From Pseudomonadota bacterium (lineage in GTDB: Bacteria > Pseudomonadota > Gammaproteobacteria > Burkholderiales > Burkholderiaceae_C), in the NCBI GenBank assembly GCA_018241405.1, contig JAFEDY010000022.1, positions 62,001 to 126,000 of the forward strand: a DNA stretch of 64,000 nt, read 5' to 3'. Below, piece by piece: positions 17,377 through 26,015 of the stretch (the first letter of the stretch is position 1; every line of letters begins with the position of its first letter). The position numbers and the translations under genes are program-made. The notes under the pieces are model-generated. The model saw only the letters and a program-made list of their open reading frames with translations, ran no database searches and was not told the origin of the DNA.

Positions 17377-18348
17377 TCAATCGAGCCCGAAGGCGTTGCG
17401 CAGCGCGCGCGCCGCGTCCTGGTGGGCGCGCCGCGCCTCGGGGATGGCGCGGCCCATCTTGATGAATTCGTGCGTCACGCCGCGGTAGATCTCCAGCTCC
17501 ACGGCCACGCCGGCGGCGCGCAGCTTGTCGCCGTACTGAACGCCCTCATCGACCAGCGGGTCGCATTCGGCCAGGCCTATCCAGGCGGGGGCCACGCCGT
17601 CCACGTCGGGCGCGAGCAGCGGGGCAAAGCGCCAGTCCTCGCGCTCGGTGCGGCTCGGGATGTACTGGTCGAAGAACCAGCCGATCGCCTCCCGGTCGAG
17701 CACCGGCCCATGGGCAAATTCGGTGTGCGAGGGCGTGTCCTGGTGCGCCGTGGTGCCGGGGTAGATCAAGAGCTGCAGCGCCAGCGGCAGGCCGGCGTCG
17801 CGCGCCATGATGGCGCCCACGGCGGCCAGCGTGCCGCCCGCGCTGTCGCCGCCCACGGCCAGGCGCGCAGGGTCTGCGCCCAGCGCGCCGGCGTTGGCGG
17901 CCAGCCAGGCGAGCGCGTCCCAGGCGTCGTGGCTGGCGGTGGGGAAGGGGTGCTCGGGCGCGAGCCGATAGTCCAGCGACACCACCATGCAGCCCGCCAG
18001 CCGCGCCAGCTCGCGGCACAGCACGTCGTGCGTGGCGATGCTGCCTATGGTGAAGCCGCCGCCATGCAGGTACAGCAGCAGCGGCAGGCCCGCGCCGGTG
18101 GTGGGCGCATACAGGCGCGCGGGCAGCTGGGCGCCATCGTGCGCGGGGATGGAAAAGTCATCTACCCTGGCGAGCTGCGCCCGGGGCACCTCCAGCACCT
18201 CGGCGCCGGCCTCGTAGGCGGCGCGGGCGCGTACTGGCGACAGGCTGTGCAGCGGCGGCCGCGCGGCGCGCTGCATGCCCTGGATGACGCCGCGCATCTG
18301 CGGCGTCAGGCGCAGCAGCGCAGGGCGGGTTGAAGAATCGGCCGTCAA
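17377..18348 (-). CDS. Alpha/beta hydrolase, HSL family esterase
   Basis: This 323-residue cytoplasmic esterase belongs to the hormone-sensitive lipase (family IV) group. The oxyanion motif YLHGGGFTIGS and the nucleophile elbow GDSAGGTLAA are intact. The remaining catalytic residues are the Asp in ECDPLVDEG and the His in GVTHEFIKMG. It probably hydrolyses short-chain esters; no natural substrate can be named. The length is typical (300-330). It is immediately followed by the thioesterase-GNAT gene, so the two are probably co-transcribed, both handling acyl groups. Confidence 0.88.
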   Translation of the reverse strand: MTADSSTRPALLRLTPQMRGVIQGMQRAARPPLHSLSPVRARAAYEAGAEVLEVPRAQLARVDDFSIPAHDGAQLPARLYAPTTGAGLPLLLYLHGGGFTIGSIATHDVLCRELARLAGCMVVSLDYRLAPEHPFPTASHDAWDALAWLAANAGALGADPARLAVGGDSAGGTLAAVGAIMARDAGLPLALQLLIYPGTTAHQDTPSHTEFAHGPVLDREAIGWFFDQYIPSRTEREDWRFAPLLAPDVDGVAPAWIGLAECDPLVDEGVQYGDKLRAAGVAVELEIYRGVTHEFIKMGRAIPEARRAHQDAARALRNAFGLD

Positions 18349-18391
18349 GAGTCAGCTTTCCGCGAAAAGAACGGACTCTAACGCGATCGCC

Positions 18392-19591
18392 TCACGGCTG
18401 TGGCTTCGGGTTCTGGAAGACCTGCTGCATCACCAGGTCCAGCGTCACCTCTTCGCCGCACATCAGGCGCGCCGCCAGCTCGCCGCCCAGCACCTGCGGG
18501 GCGATCACCATGTCGGGCTGTGCCAGGCGCACGCGTCCCAGGTGGGAAGCGTCGTTGACGGCGGCGACGGTGCGCGCGCTGCCGCCGAGCGCGCGCGTGG
18601 CCAGCACCACGAAGGCGTTCTCGGAGTCGTCGTCCAGCATGGCCAGCACAGCCGTGGCCTTGTCGGCGCCGGCCTGGCGCAGCACGTCGCCGCTGCCGGG
18701 GTCGCCCACGACCACGTCCACGTCCTTGGGCGCATCGCCCGGCGGCGCCTGGTGCAACAGCCGTGTGACGGGCTGGCCGCGCTTGGCCAGCTCGCGCCAG
18801 GTGTTGGTGGCCAGGGGCGAGCTGCCGACGACGACAAAATGGTTCTCGCGTTTCATGCGGGGGCCCTTGTGGTTGACGATGCGCTGCAGGCTGCGCCCGA
18901 CCATGGGCGCGATCACTGCCGTGAGCGAGGTGGCGAACACCGCCACGCCCAGCACGATGACCGAGACGGCGAACAGCTTGGCCTCGGGCGTTTGCGGCGT
19001 GATGTCGCCATAGCCCACGGTACTCATGGTGGTCACGGCGTAGTACAGGGCCGTCACCAGGTCGGTGACTGGCGGCTTGAAGTCTGCCCCCAGGTAGTAG
19101 GTGCCCAGGGTGGCATACAGCAGCAGCATGACCACCGAGGTAACGGCAAACAGCGTGCTGGCCGTGATGCTGGCATGGTCAAAGCGCCGCCAGGCCAGCG
19201 AGAGCAGCACCAGCAGCAGCACGAAGTAGCCCAGCAGCCAATGCCCGCCGCGGTGCTGCCCCAGCAGCATGCTGAGGGCCGCCGTGCCAGCCAGCAGCAG
19301 CGCCATGACCCAGGCCAGGCGCGAGCGCAACAGCAGCCCCAGCGCCATGATGACCATGCCGGTACCCACCAGCAGTGGCGCCAGCATGGACGGCGTGACG
19401 GTCGGCTGCCCCGCCAGCAGGCCGGCCACGAAGGGCTGCCAGCGCGCGCCCAGGTCCACCTGCAGCAGCCAGACGCCGCCCAGCGCCACCAGCGCCGCCA
19501 GGGGCAGCTGAGGAAACCACAACCCCGCATGCACGGCCTGCCCCAGGCGCAGCCGTACGACGCGCAGGCGGTGGCTGTGGTGCGGTGGCAT
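18392..19591 (-). CDS. kch: Kch-like potassium channel with C-terminal TrkA/RCK domain
   Basis: This 399-residue inner-membrane protein has about six helices in its N-terminal half, a pore loop, and a cytosolic NAD-binding RCK domain. The selectivity filter TVGYGD is at ~190-195, within YYAVTTMSTVGYGDITPQT. The RCK part begins near ENHFVVVGSSPLATN and carries the Rossmann-type pattern, then VVVGDPGSGDVLRQAGADKA. The size and order match E. coli Kch (417 residues). The ATG at 19591 was chosen because the upstream open frame runs through the neighbouring gene and has no family likeness. The stop of the exported hydratase-like gene is 35 nt upstream, so the genes may be co-transcribed. Confidence 0.87.
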   Translation of the reverse strand: MPPHHSHRLRVVRLRLGQAVHAGLWFPQLPLAALVALGGVWLLQVDLGARWQPFVAGLLAGQPTVTPSMLAPLLVGTGMVIMALGLLLRSRLAWVMALLLAGTAALSMLLGQHRGGHWLLGYFVLLLVLLSLAWRRFDHASITASTLFAVTSVVMLLLYATLGTYYLGADFKPPVTDLVTALYYAVTTMSTVGYGDITPQTPEAKLFAVSVIVLGVAVFATSLTAVIAPMVGRSLQRIVNHKGPRMKRENHFVVVGSSPLATNTWRELAKRGQPVTRLLHQAPPGDAPKDVDVVVGDPGSGDVLRQAGADKATAVLAMLDDDSENAFVVLATRALGGSARTVAAVNDASHLGRVRLAQPDMVIAPQVLGGELAARLMCGEEVTLDLVMQQVFQNPKPQP

Positions 19592-19626
19592 CAATGCGCG
19601 CTGCCGGGCGGTCGTCGGTTGCTTGG

Positions 19627-20496
19627 TTACTTGAAATGCACCTGCACCGGCTGCGCACCCGGCAGGCCCACATAGGTGGCCGTCACGCCCAGGCCGGCGC
19701 GCGGCGGCAGCAGCGGCGAGAACGAGCCCAGGCTGATCACATCGCCCGGCTGCAGCGTGATGTTCTCTTTTTGCAGCGCCTCGGCGATCCACACCACGGC
19801 GTTGAGCGGCTGGCCCAGGATGTCGCTGCCCTTGCCGCTGGCCAGCAGCTCGCCCTTGTCGTTGGTCAGCTGCACCTGCATGCGCTCGAGCGCATCGAGC
19901 AGCGCGTAGCGCTCGCCGCGCGTGGCCGGCACGGCGATGGGTTGGCCGGCCACGCCCAGGCGCGCCCCCACATTGATCGCGGCCACGCCGGGGCCGTTGA
20001 GCTGGGGCGGGGCCTGCACGACCAGGTCGGGCAGCTCGATGAAGGGGATGACCTGGTCGATGTGCTGCATCACCTCGTACGGCGTGCGCGCGTGGTTGAT
20101 GGCCGCGTCCTTGACGCGCACCAGCATGTCGGCCTCGTACAGGGGGCGCGCGCCAAACGCCGCGGGCACGGTGGTGCCGCTGGGCTCGATCATGCCCTCG
20201 TAGAGCTTGCCCCAGACGGGCTTGTCGGTATGAAAGCGCTTTTGCAGCGCGGCGCTGGTCAGGCCCGCCTTGTAGCCCACCACCTTGCCCAGGCTGGAGG
20301 CCAGCAGCACGTTGAGCTTGGCGCGCGTGCAGGCGCCGTCGGCATCCGACAGCATGGGGAAGTTGGGCGCGGGCGTCTTGGACGAATAGTGCGAGGCGAT
20401 CACGCCAACGTCGCCATCGCTCAGGCACTCTGCCCGGGCGCCCGTGGCCGCCGTGATGCCCAATGCCAGCGCCATCAGGCTCCTTGTCATGCTCAT
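19627..20496 (-). CDS. Exported protein of the 2-keto-4-pentenoate hydratase / FAH fold
   Basis: This 289-residue protein resembles MhpD-type hydratases, cytoplasmic enzymes of aromatic ring catabolism. Recognisable segments are KVVGYKAGLTSAALQKRF, GKLYEGM, YEADMLVRVKD, FIELPD and PGDVISLGSFSPLLPP. Unusually, it begins with a clear signal peptide (MTRSLMALALGITAATGARA, cleaved near 22) and then a short segment with two Cys residues (ECLSDGD, DGACTRAK) that could form a periplasmic disulfide. No catabolic genes are nearby. The function may thus have moved from catalysis to binding. The best call is a periplasmic FAH-fold protein of unknown role. Confidence 0.8.
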   Translation of the reverse strand: MSMTRSLMALALGITAATGARAECLSDGDVGVIASHYSSKTPAPNFPMLSDADGACTRAKLNVLLASSLGKVVGYKAGLTSAALQKRFHTDKPVWGKLYEGMIEPSGTTVPAAFGARPLYEADMLVRVKDAAINHARTPYEVMQHIDQVIPFIELPDLVVQAPPQLNGPGVAAINVGARLGVAGQPIAVPATRGERYALLDALERMQVQLTNDKGELLASGKGSDILGQPLNAVVWIAEALQKENITLQPGDVISLGSFSPLLPPRAGLGVTATYVGLPGAQPVQVHFK

Positions 20497-20552
20497 GCCA
20501 ATCTCCTCTTGGTTGGAATAGGTGGACCGTGGTGCGAACCGGGCGCGCGGGG

Positions 20553-21377
20553 TCAGACGTAGTCGCCGGCCTCGGGGCGCGCCTTCCAGTCTATGGGGTC
20601 CTGCTGCAGCACCATGTCGATGTCCAGGCCCAGGGCCAAACCGACCTCGCCGGGGAAGGATACGGCCAGTTCGCGCTCGCCCAAAGCAGCCTCGCGCGCG
20701 CGCGCGCGCCAGGCCGCCAGGTGCAGCACGCCGGCCAGGGGCTCACAGACATCGTTGTCGAAAGGCGCATGGTGGTGGCGCAGCGCATCCACCACCACAT
20801 CGGGCAACTGCCAACGCCAGGCCAGGCCGGCGCTGACCTGGGCATAGCAGAAGCCCAGCAGACGCAGCTCCAGCTTGGAGCGGCGTGGGTCCAGTGGCCC
20901 CACCAGCGAGTTGATGGACTGCATGCGCGCCGCATGCGCCATGTGCAGCGCCAGCTCCCCCACACCATGCAACAGCCCCGCCGTGTAGGCCGCGATCTGG
21001 TCGTGGCGCACCAGGCCGGCGAGAGCGCGCGCGAGCTTGGCCGTGTACAGGCTGTAGCGCCAGAAATGCTGCAGGTTCATGCCCGGCACCGAGCGCGAGG
21101 TGGTGCCCGGCGGCGCCGCGGCCACCAGCGCACGCAGCTGGTCCACGCCCAGCAGCGCCAGTGCCTCGGGAATGCCGCTGATTTGCCGCTCTGCCGCAAA
21201 AGAGGCGGAGTTAGCCAGCTGCAGCAGCCGCGCGGCCAGCCCCGGGTCGGTGCCAAACAGCTGGTTCAGGCGCCGCAGGCTGGGCTCGGCCTGCCCCAGC
21301 TCGCTCATCAGTAGCGCCACGGCACGTGGCAGGCTGGGCAGCACGAAAGGCTGCTCCAGCAATGCATTCAACTCCAT
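20553..21377 (-). CDS. HDOD domain protein
   Basis: This 274-residue protein consists mainly of an HDOD domain (residues ~10-210), a degenerate relative of HD phosphohydrolases found in bacterial signalling proteins. Typical parts are LLMSELGQAEPSLRRLNQLFGTDPGLAARLLQLANSASF and HFWRYSLYTAKLARALAGL, then AGLLHGVGELAL with the HD-like site. No receiver, GGDEF or EAL domain is attached. It probably acts as a protein-protein signalling part; the partner is unknown. It stands alone on the minus strand, 72 nt before the tex stop and 56 nt after the exported hydratase-like gene start. Confidence 0.85.
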   Translation of the reverse strand: MELNALLEQPFVLPSLPRAVALLMSELGQAEPSLRRLNQLFGTDPGLAARLLQLANSASFAAERQISGIPEALALLGVDQLRALVAAAPPGTTSRSVPGMNLQHFWRYSLYTAKLARALAGLVRHDQIAAYTAGLLHGVGELALHMAHAARMQSINSLVGPLDPRRSKLELRLLGFCYAQVSAGLAWRWQLPDVVVDALRHHHAPFDNDVCEPLAGVLHLAAWRARAREAALGERELAVSFPGEVGLALGLDIDMVLQQDPIDWKARPEAGDYV

Positions 21378-21449
21378 GGATCAGGTCGCCCACAGGACAA
21401 AGGTGCGGGGATTATCCATGCAAGTATTACGACTGTTTACCCTTGCACC

Positions 21450-23834
21450 TCAGCGCCTGCCCTGCAGCTTGGCAAAGGCCGAGGCCATGGCCGACTGCGG
21501 CGCGGGGCCGCTGCCCTGGCGCTGCGGCTGGGCATAACCCCGCTCTGCCCGGCCCGCGCCCTCGAAGCGGTTCTCGCGCGGGCCATCGCGGCGCGCGGTG
21601 GCGGCGTCCAGCTTCATGGTCAGGCTGATGCGCCCGCGCGCCACGTCCACCTCCAGCACCTTGACCTTGACGATCTGCCCGGTCTTGACCACCTCGCGCG
21701 CGTCGCTCACGAACTTGTTGGCCAGCTGGCTCACATGCACCAGGCCGTCCTGGTGCACGCCCAGGTCCACGAAGGCGCCGAACTGGGCGACGTTGCTCAC
21801 CGTGCCTTCGAGCACCATGCCTTCCTTGAGGTCGGAGATTTCCTCCACGCCCTCGTTGAAGCGCGCCACATGGAAGTCGGGGCGCGGGTCGCGGCCGGGC
21901 TTTTCCAGCTCGGCCAGGATGTCACGCACGGTGATGGCGCCAAACTGCTCGCTGGCAAACTGCTCGGGCTTGAGAGGCTTGAGCAGGTCGGCGCGGCCCA
22001 TGAGCTCCTGCACGCTCTTGCCGGTCTTGACGATGATCTGCTCGACCACCGGGTAGGTCTCGGGGTGCACACCCGTCATATCGAGCGGGTTGTCGCCGCC
22101 GCGTATGCGCAAAAAGCCTGCAGCCTGTTCGAAGGTCTTGGCGCCCAGACCGCTGACCTCCATCAGCTGCTTGCGGCTCTTGAAGGCACCGTGGGCCTCG
22201 CGCCAGCGCACCACCGCCTTGGCCACGCTGCCCGACAGGCCCGAGACGCGCGACAGCAGCGGCACGCTGGCCGTGTTCAGGTCCACGCCGACCGAGTTCA
22301 CACAGTCCTCGACCACGGCGCCCAGGGTGCGCGCCAGCTCGCTCTGGTTGACGTCGTGCTGGTACTGGCCCACGCCGATGCTCTTGGGCTCGATCTTGAC
22401 CAGCTCGGCCAGCGGGTCCTGCAGGCGCCGGGCGATGCTGGCCGCGCCACGCAGGCTCACGTCCACGTCGGGCATCTCTTGAGAAGCGTATTCGCTGGCG
22501 CTGTAGACCGAGGCGCCGGCCTCGCTGACAACTATCTTTTCAATAGCTTCTTGCGCTTGTCCAGCATGCGCTGAAGGCATTTTCTGCATCAATTTGATCA
22601 ACTCGGCGGCGAGCTTGTCGGTCTCGCGGCTGGCCGTGCCGTTGCCAATCGCAATCAGCTGCACGCCATGCTTTTGCACCAGCCGGCCCAGCGTCGCCAG
22701 GCTGCCGTCCCAGTCGCGGCGCGGCTCGTGCGGGTAGACGGTGGCGGTCTCCACCAGCTTGCCCGTAGCGTCCACCACCGCCACCTTCACGCCCGTGCGA
22801 ATGCCGGGATCCAGCCCCATCACGGCCTTGGGGCCGGCGGGCGCGGCCAGCAGCAGGTCGCGCAGGTTGTCGGCAAAGACCTTGATGGCGACTTTTTCGG
22901 CCTCCTCGCGCAGGCGCGAGAACAGGTCGCGCTCGGTCGAGAGGGACAGCTTGACGCGCCAGGTCCAGGCCACGCATTTGCGGATCAGGTCGTCGCTCTT
23001 CCTACCTGCGTGGCTCCAGCCCAGGTGCAGGGCGATGCGGCCTTCGGCCAGGCTCGGCTGCCCCACCTCGGGCTCCTGCGGCTGCACCAACTTGGCCTCC
23101 AGAATCTCCAGCGCCCGGCCGCGGAACACCGCCAGCGCCCGGTGCGAGGGCACGCGGCCAATGGGCTCGTCGTAATCAAAATAATCACGGAACTTGGCGA
23201 CCTCGGGGTCGTTCTCGTTCTTGCCTTCCACCTTCTTGCTGCGCAGCAGCCCCTCGGCCCACAGCCATTCGCGCAGGCCCTGCACCAGGGCGGCGTCCTC
23301 GGCCCAGCGCTCGGAGAGGATGTCGCGCACGCCGTCGAGCACGGCAAAGGTGGTCGAGAAATCGGGGCCGGGCTTGCCATCGTCCAGCGTCGTTGCCGGC
23401 TGGCAGAAGGCCTGGGCTTCGACGTGCGGGTCCAGCGTGGGGTCGGCAAACAGCTTGTCGGCCAGCGGCTCTATGCCGAATTCCTTGGCGATCTGGCCCT
23501 TGGTGCGGCGCTTTTGCTTGAAGGGCAGGTAGATGTCTTCCAGCTCCTGCTTGGTCGGCGCGGCGGCAATCGCGGCGCGCAAGGCGTCGGTGAGCTTGCC
23601 CTGCTCGTCAATGGCCTTCAAGACGGCCACGCGGCGGTCTTCCAGCTCGCGCAGGTAGGCCAGGCGGGCGTCGAGCTCGCGCAGCTGCACATCGTCCAGC
23701 CCGCCCGTGACCTCCTTGCGGTAGCGCGCGATGAAGGGCACGGTGGCCCCGCCATCGAGCAGATCCACCGCGGCGCGGACCTGGTTTTCGGTGATTTTGA
23801 TTTCTGCGGCCAACTGGCGGACGATCTGCTGCAT
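21450..23834 (-). CDS. tex: Tex family RNA-binding transcription accessory protein
   Basis: This 794-residue cytoplasmic protein matches Tex, which binds nucleic acid and influences transcription. The N-terminal helical part carries VPFIARYRKEVTGGLDD. A YqgF/RNase H-like domain has MGLDPGIRTGVKVAVVD, helix-hairpin-helix repeats include VDLNTASVPLLSRVSGLS, and a C-terminal S1 domain (~668-740) carries GTVSNVAQFGAFVDLGVHQDGLVHVSQL. The start at 23834 gives the family N-terminus MQQIVRQLAAEI. An AT-rich insert (~417-435) before IVVSEAGASVYSASE matches the window's dispersed repeat and keeps the frame. The gene is divergent from the small Cys protein at 23927. Confidence 0.93.
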   Translation of the reverse strand: MQQIVRQLAAEIKITENQVRAAVDLLDGGATVPFIARYRKEVTGGLDDVQLRELDARLAYLRELEDRRVAVLKAIDEQGKLTDALRAAIAAAPTKQELEDIYLPFKQKRRTKGQIAKEFGIEPLADKLFADPTLDPHVEAQAFCQPATTLDDGKPGPDFSTTFAVLDGVRDILSERWAEDAALVQGLREWLWAEGLLRSKKVEGKNENDPEVAKFRDYFDYDEPIGRVPSHRALAVFRGRALEILEAKLVQPQEPEVGQPSLAEGRIALHLGWSHAGRKSDDLIRKCVAWTWRVKLSLSTERDLFSRLREEAEKVAIKVFADNLRDLLLAAPAGPKAVMGLDPGIRTGVKVAVVDATGKLVETATVYPHEPRRDWDGSLATLGRLVQKHGVQLIAIGNGTASRETDKLAAELIKLMQKMPSAHAGQAQEAIEKIVVSEAGASVYSASEYASQEMPDVDVSLRGAASIARRLQDPLAELVKIEPKSIGVGQYQHDVNQSELARTLGAVVEDCVNSVGVDLNTASVPLLSRVSGLSGSVAKAVVRWREAHGAFKSRKQLMEVSGLGAKTFEQAAGFLRIRGGDNPLDMTGVHPETYPVVEQIIVKTGKSVQELMGRADLLKPLKPEQFASEQFGAITVRDILAELEKPGRDPRPDFHVARFNEGVEEISDLKEGMVLEGTVSNVAQFGAFVDLGVHQDGLVHVSQLANKFVSDAREVVKTGQIVKVKVLEVDVARGRISLTMKLDAATARRDGPRENRFEGAGRAERGYAQPQRQGSGPAPQSAMASAFAKLQGRR
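22530..22586. repeat. Dispersed stem-loop repeat, copy G (inside tex)
   Basis: CAATAGCTTCTTGCGCTTGT is followed by GCGCTGAAGGCATTTTC. This is a strong match to the family inside the tex reading frame. It encodes KMPSAHAGQAQEAIEK, just before the conserved VVSEAGASVYSASE. Inserted sequence tolerated in a surface loop is the simplest reading. Confidence 0.7.
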
Positions 23835-23926
23835 GTACCTGGAAAACGCGAGGGAAAACGAAGCGCGGGAGTTTGCCACAGCGGCCCCGGGCTGATCCGG
23901 CGAAGAAACCTAGAATGGGCCGCGCC

Positions 23927-24334
23927 ATGACCGCCGCCCCGCCCTTCCCCATCCGCACCGAATGCCCGCCGGGCAGCTGCGTGTGCGAGCGCGATGCGCT
24001 GATGCGCGCGCCGGGCGGCGATGTGCGCATCCTGCGTTTGACGCGCGAGGAAGAAAAGCGCCTGCTGCAGCGGCTGGAACAGATCACCAGCCTGGCCGAC
24101 CTGCGCCATGTGGAGCAGCGATTGTTCGACCAGCTCGGCGTGCGCCTGACGATTACCCCCGGCCCGCGCGAGGTGCGCAGCCTGCGCGGACTGGCCATAC
24201 TGGTGCACGATCAGCCCGGCCTGTGCCGCAAGACGCGCAAGGCCATCCCCGAGGCCCTCAAGAAGGCCATGGAGCAGCAGCCGCAGATTGCCTACGAGCT
24301 GCTCAACCAGGGCGGTCTGTTCGAAGGGCTGTAG
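23927..24334 (+). CDS. Conserved hypothetical protein with N-terminal Cys motif
   Basis: I do not recognise a named function. The product is 135 residues, soluble, with a Cys cluster near the N-terminus (CPPGSCVC, Cys13, 18 and 20) and another Cys near residue ~100 (PGLCRKTRK). The middle is charged and helical (LTREEEKRLLQRLEQITSLADL). Cys spacing could suit a metal or a redox site. The ATG at 23927 follows TAGAAT by 10 nt. It is divergent from tex, and its TAG stop abuts the GTG start of the DUF72 gene with no gap, so the two are almost certainly translated from one mRNA. Confidence 0.75.
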   Translation: MTAAPPFPIRTECPPGSCVCERDALMRAPGGDVRILRLTREEEKRLLQRLEQITSLADLRHVEQRLFDQLGVRLTITPGPREVRSLRGLAILVHDQPGLCRKTRKAIPEALKKAMEQQPQIAYELLNQGGLFEGL

Positions 24335-25384
24335 GTGCAGGACGAGTTGTTCGGCGCCCCGCCACCCGCGCGCGACGAGGCGCCCGAGAAGCCCGCCATA
24401 CGCCGCAGCGGCATCCACCCCGCCGCCTGGGGCGACGACTTGCACGCCCTGGCCGCGCGGCTGCCGCCCACCCTGCGCCTGGGCACCTCGTCCTGGAGCT
24501 ACCCCGGCTGGCAGGGCCTGCTGTGGGAGGGCGCGCATTCCGAGCAGCTGCTGGCCAAGAACGGCCTGCCCGTCTACGCCCGGCACCCGCTGCTGCGCAC
24601 CGTGAGCATAGACCGTAGCTTCTACCGCCCGCTGTCGGCCAGCGACTATGCGCGCTACGCGGCCCAGGTGCCCGGGGACTTCCGCTTCGTCGTCAAGGCG
24701 CCCAGCCTGGTCACCGACGCCCTGGTGCGCGGCGACGACGGGCGCGCGCGCGAGCCCAACCCGGCCTTTCTGAACCCGCAGCTTGCCGCGCAGGAGTTCG
24801 TCGCACCCGCGCTCGAAGGCCTGGGCCGTAGCACGGGCGCGCTGATCTTTCAACTGAGCCCCCTGCCCTGGCGCCTGATCGAGCGCCTGCCCGAGGTGCT
24901 GGAGCGCCTGCGCGCCCTGCTGCGGGCGCAGCCCGCGCTGGACCAGCCCGACGCCGTGCTGGCCGTCGAGGTGCGCGACGGCGCCTGGCTTGCGCCCGAG
25001 CACCTGGCGCAGTTTGCCGATGTGCTGCGCAGCACCGGCGCCACCTACTGCCTGGGCCTGCACCCGCGCCTGCCGCCGCTGCTTGACCAGCTGCCGCTGT
25101 TGCGCCGGCTGTGGCCCGGCCCGCTGGTGTGCCGCTGGAACCTGCACCCCATGCACGGCCCGCAGGGCTATGCCGATGCCGAGCGGCTCTACGCGCCCTA
25201 CGACCGCATCCACCACCCCGACCCGGACACCCACGCGCTGCTGGCGCGCACACTCGCAGGCGTCTGCGGGCGCGGGCAGAACGCCTACGTCACCATCAGC
25301 AACCACGCCGAGGGCTGCGCGCCGCTGACGCTGCGCCGTCTGGCCGAGCAGGTGGCCGCGCATACCGGCGAGTGCCGCCCATAA
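24335..25384 (+). CDS. DUF72 family protein
   Basis: This 349-residue protein belongs to DUF72, a TIM-barrel family of unknown biochemical role. Family marks are LRLGTSSWSYPGWQGLLW, YARHPLLRTVSIDRSFYRPLS, FRFVVKAPSLVTD, LIFQLSPLP, LAVEVRDGAW and the C-terminal AYVTISNHAEGCAPLTL. The start codon is GTG, placed directly after the TAG stop of the preceding gene, which implies coupled translation. It ends before a bidirectional terminator shared with the OmpA-like gene. Confidence 0.88.
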   Translation: MQDELFGAPPPARDEAPEKPAIRRSGIHPAAWGDDLHALAARLPPTLRLGTSSWSYPGWQGLLWEGAHSEQLLAKNGLPVYARHPLLRTVSIDRSFYRPLSASDYARYAAQVPGDFRFVVKAPSLVTDALVRGDDGRAREPNPAFLNPQLAAQEFVAPALEGLGRSTGALIFQLSPLPWRLIERLPEVLERLRALLRAQPALDQPDAVLAVEVRDGAWLAPEHLAQFADVLRSTGATYCLGLHPRLPPLLDQLPLLRRLWPGPLVCRWNLHPMHGPQGYADAERLYAPYDRIHHPDPDTHALLARTLAGVCGRGQNAYVTISNHAEGCAPLTLRRLAEQVAAHTGECRP

Positions 25385-25390
25385 ACAAAA

Positions 25391-25415
25391 AAAACCCGGC
25401 ATGGCCGGGTTTTTC
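25391..25415. terminator. Bidirectional intrinsic terminator between DUF72 and the OmpA-like gene
   Basis: The stem AACCCGGC-at-GGCCGGGTT-type is flanked by A-runs on the left and T-runs on the right. It therefore has a U-tract in both directions (TTTTT on plus, eight T on minus). It ends both convergent transcripts. Confidence 0.88.
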
Positions 25416-25433
25416 GAGAAGCGCGCATGACGG

Positions 25434-25955
25434 TCAGGGCGCCAGCACCACCTCCACGCGGCGCGCCTCGGCATTGCTGCCGCTGCCCTGGGTGACCTCG
25501 GGCTTCTTCAGTTCCACCTTCTCTTCGGCCACGCCCAGGGCCTTGAGCGCGTCGCGCACGGCCAGGGCGCGCTGCTTGGCCAGTTCGGCGTTCAGCGCGG
25601 CGTCGCCCGTGGCGTCGTGAAAGCCCGAGACCACGGCCGTCTTGCCGCCTTCGACCACGCCCTTGACGACCTCGGCCAGGGCCTCGTTGGCGCCTGCGGC
25701 CAGGTCGGACTTGCCGGTGGCGAAGAAGAACTTCACCACACCGCCCTCGACCACCACGCGGGCGGCGTCGTCAACCACTACCACGGCCGTGGTCGTCGTC
25801 ACGGCGGCGGCCGGCGCCTTGGCCGGCGCGTGCGCGATGCCGCGCTTGTAGACCACCACGCCCAGGACGGTGGAAATCACCAGGGCGATCAGGGCAAAGA
25901 GGAAGCCGAGGGCAAAGCGCTGCTGGCTGTCATCGTCGGAGCTGTTGAAGGACAT
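25434..25955 (-). CDS. OmpA-family peptidoglycan-associated protein with N-terminal membrane anchor
   Basis: This 173-residue protein has one membrane helix (~15-38; FALGFLFALIALVISTVLGVVV) and a periplasmic OmpA C-terminal domain. The domain starts at VVKFFFATGKSDLAAG and continues with AVVSGFHDATGDAALNAELAKQRALAVRDAL, ending ARRVEVVLAP. The GxHDATG-N-L-x-x-x-RA pattern is that of peptidoglycan-binding OmpA domains. It would tether the inner membrane to the cell wall. The start at 25955 (MSFNSSDDD) gives the proper short cytosolic tail; a longer frame overlapping the divergent chaC gene was rejected. Confidence 0.85.
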   Translation of the reverse strand: MSFNSSDDDSQQRFALGFLFALIALVISTVLGVVVYKRGIAHAPAKAPAAAVTTTTAVVVVDDAARVVVEGGVVKFFFATGKSDLAAGANEALAEVVKGVVEGGKTAVVSGFHDATGDAALNAELAKQRALAVRDALKALGVAEEKVELKKPEVTQGSGSNAEARRVEVVLAP

Positions 25956-26015
25956 ATTAAAGACTCCCGTGAATAATCTGCGTTGGACAAAACCCGCTGA
26001 TTGTAGAGTCTCGCC

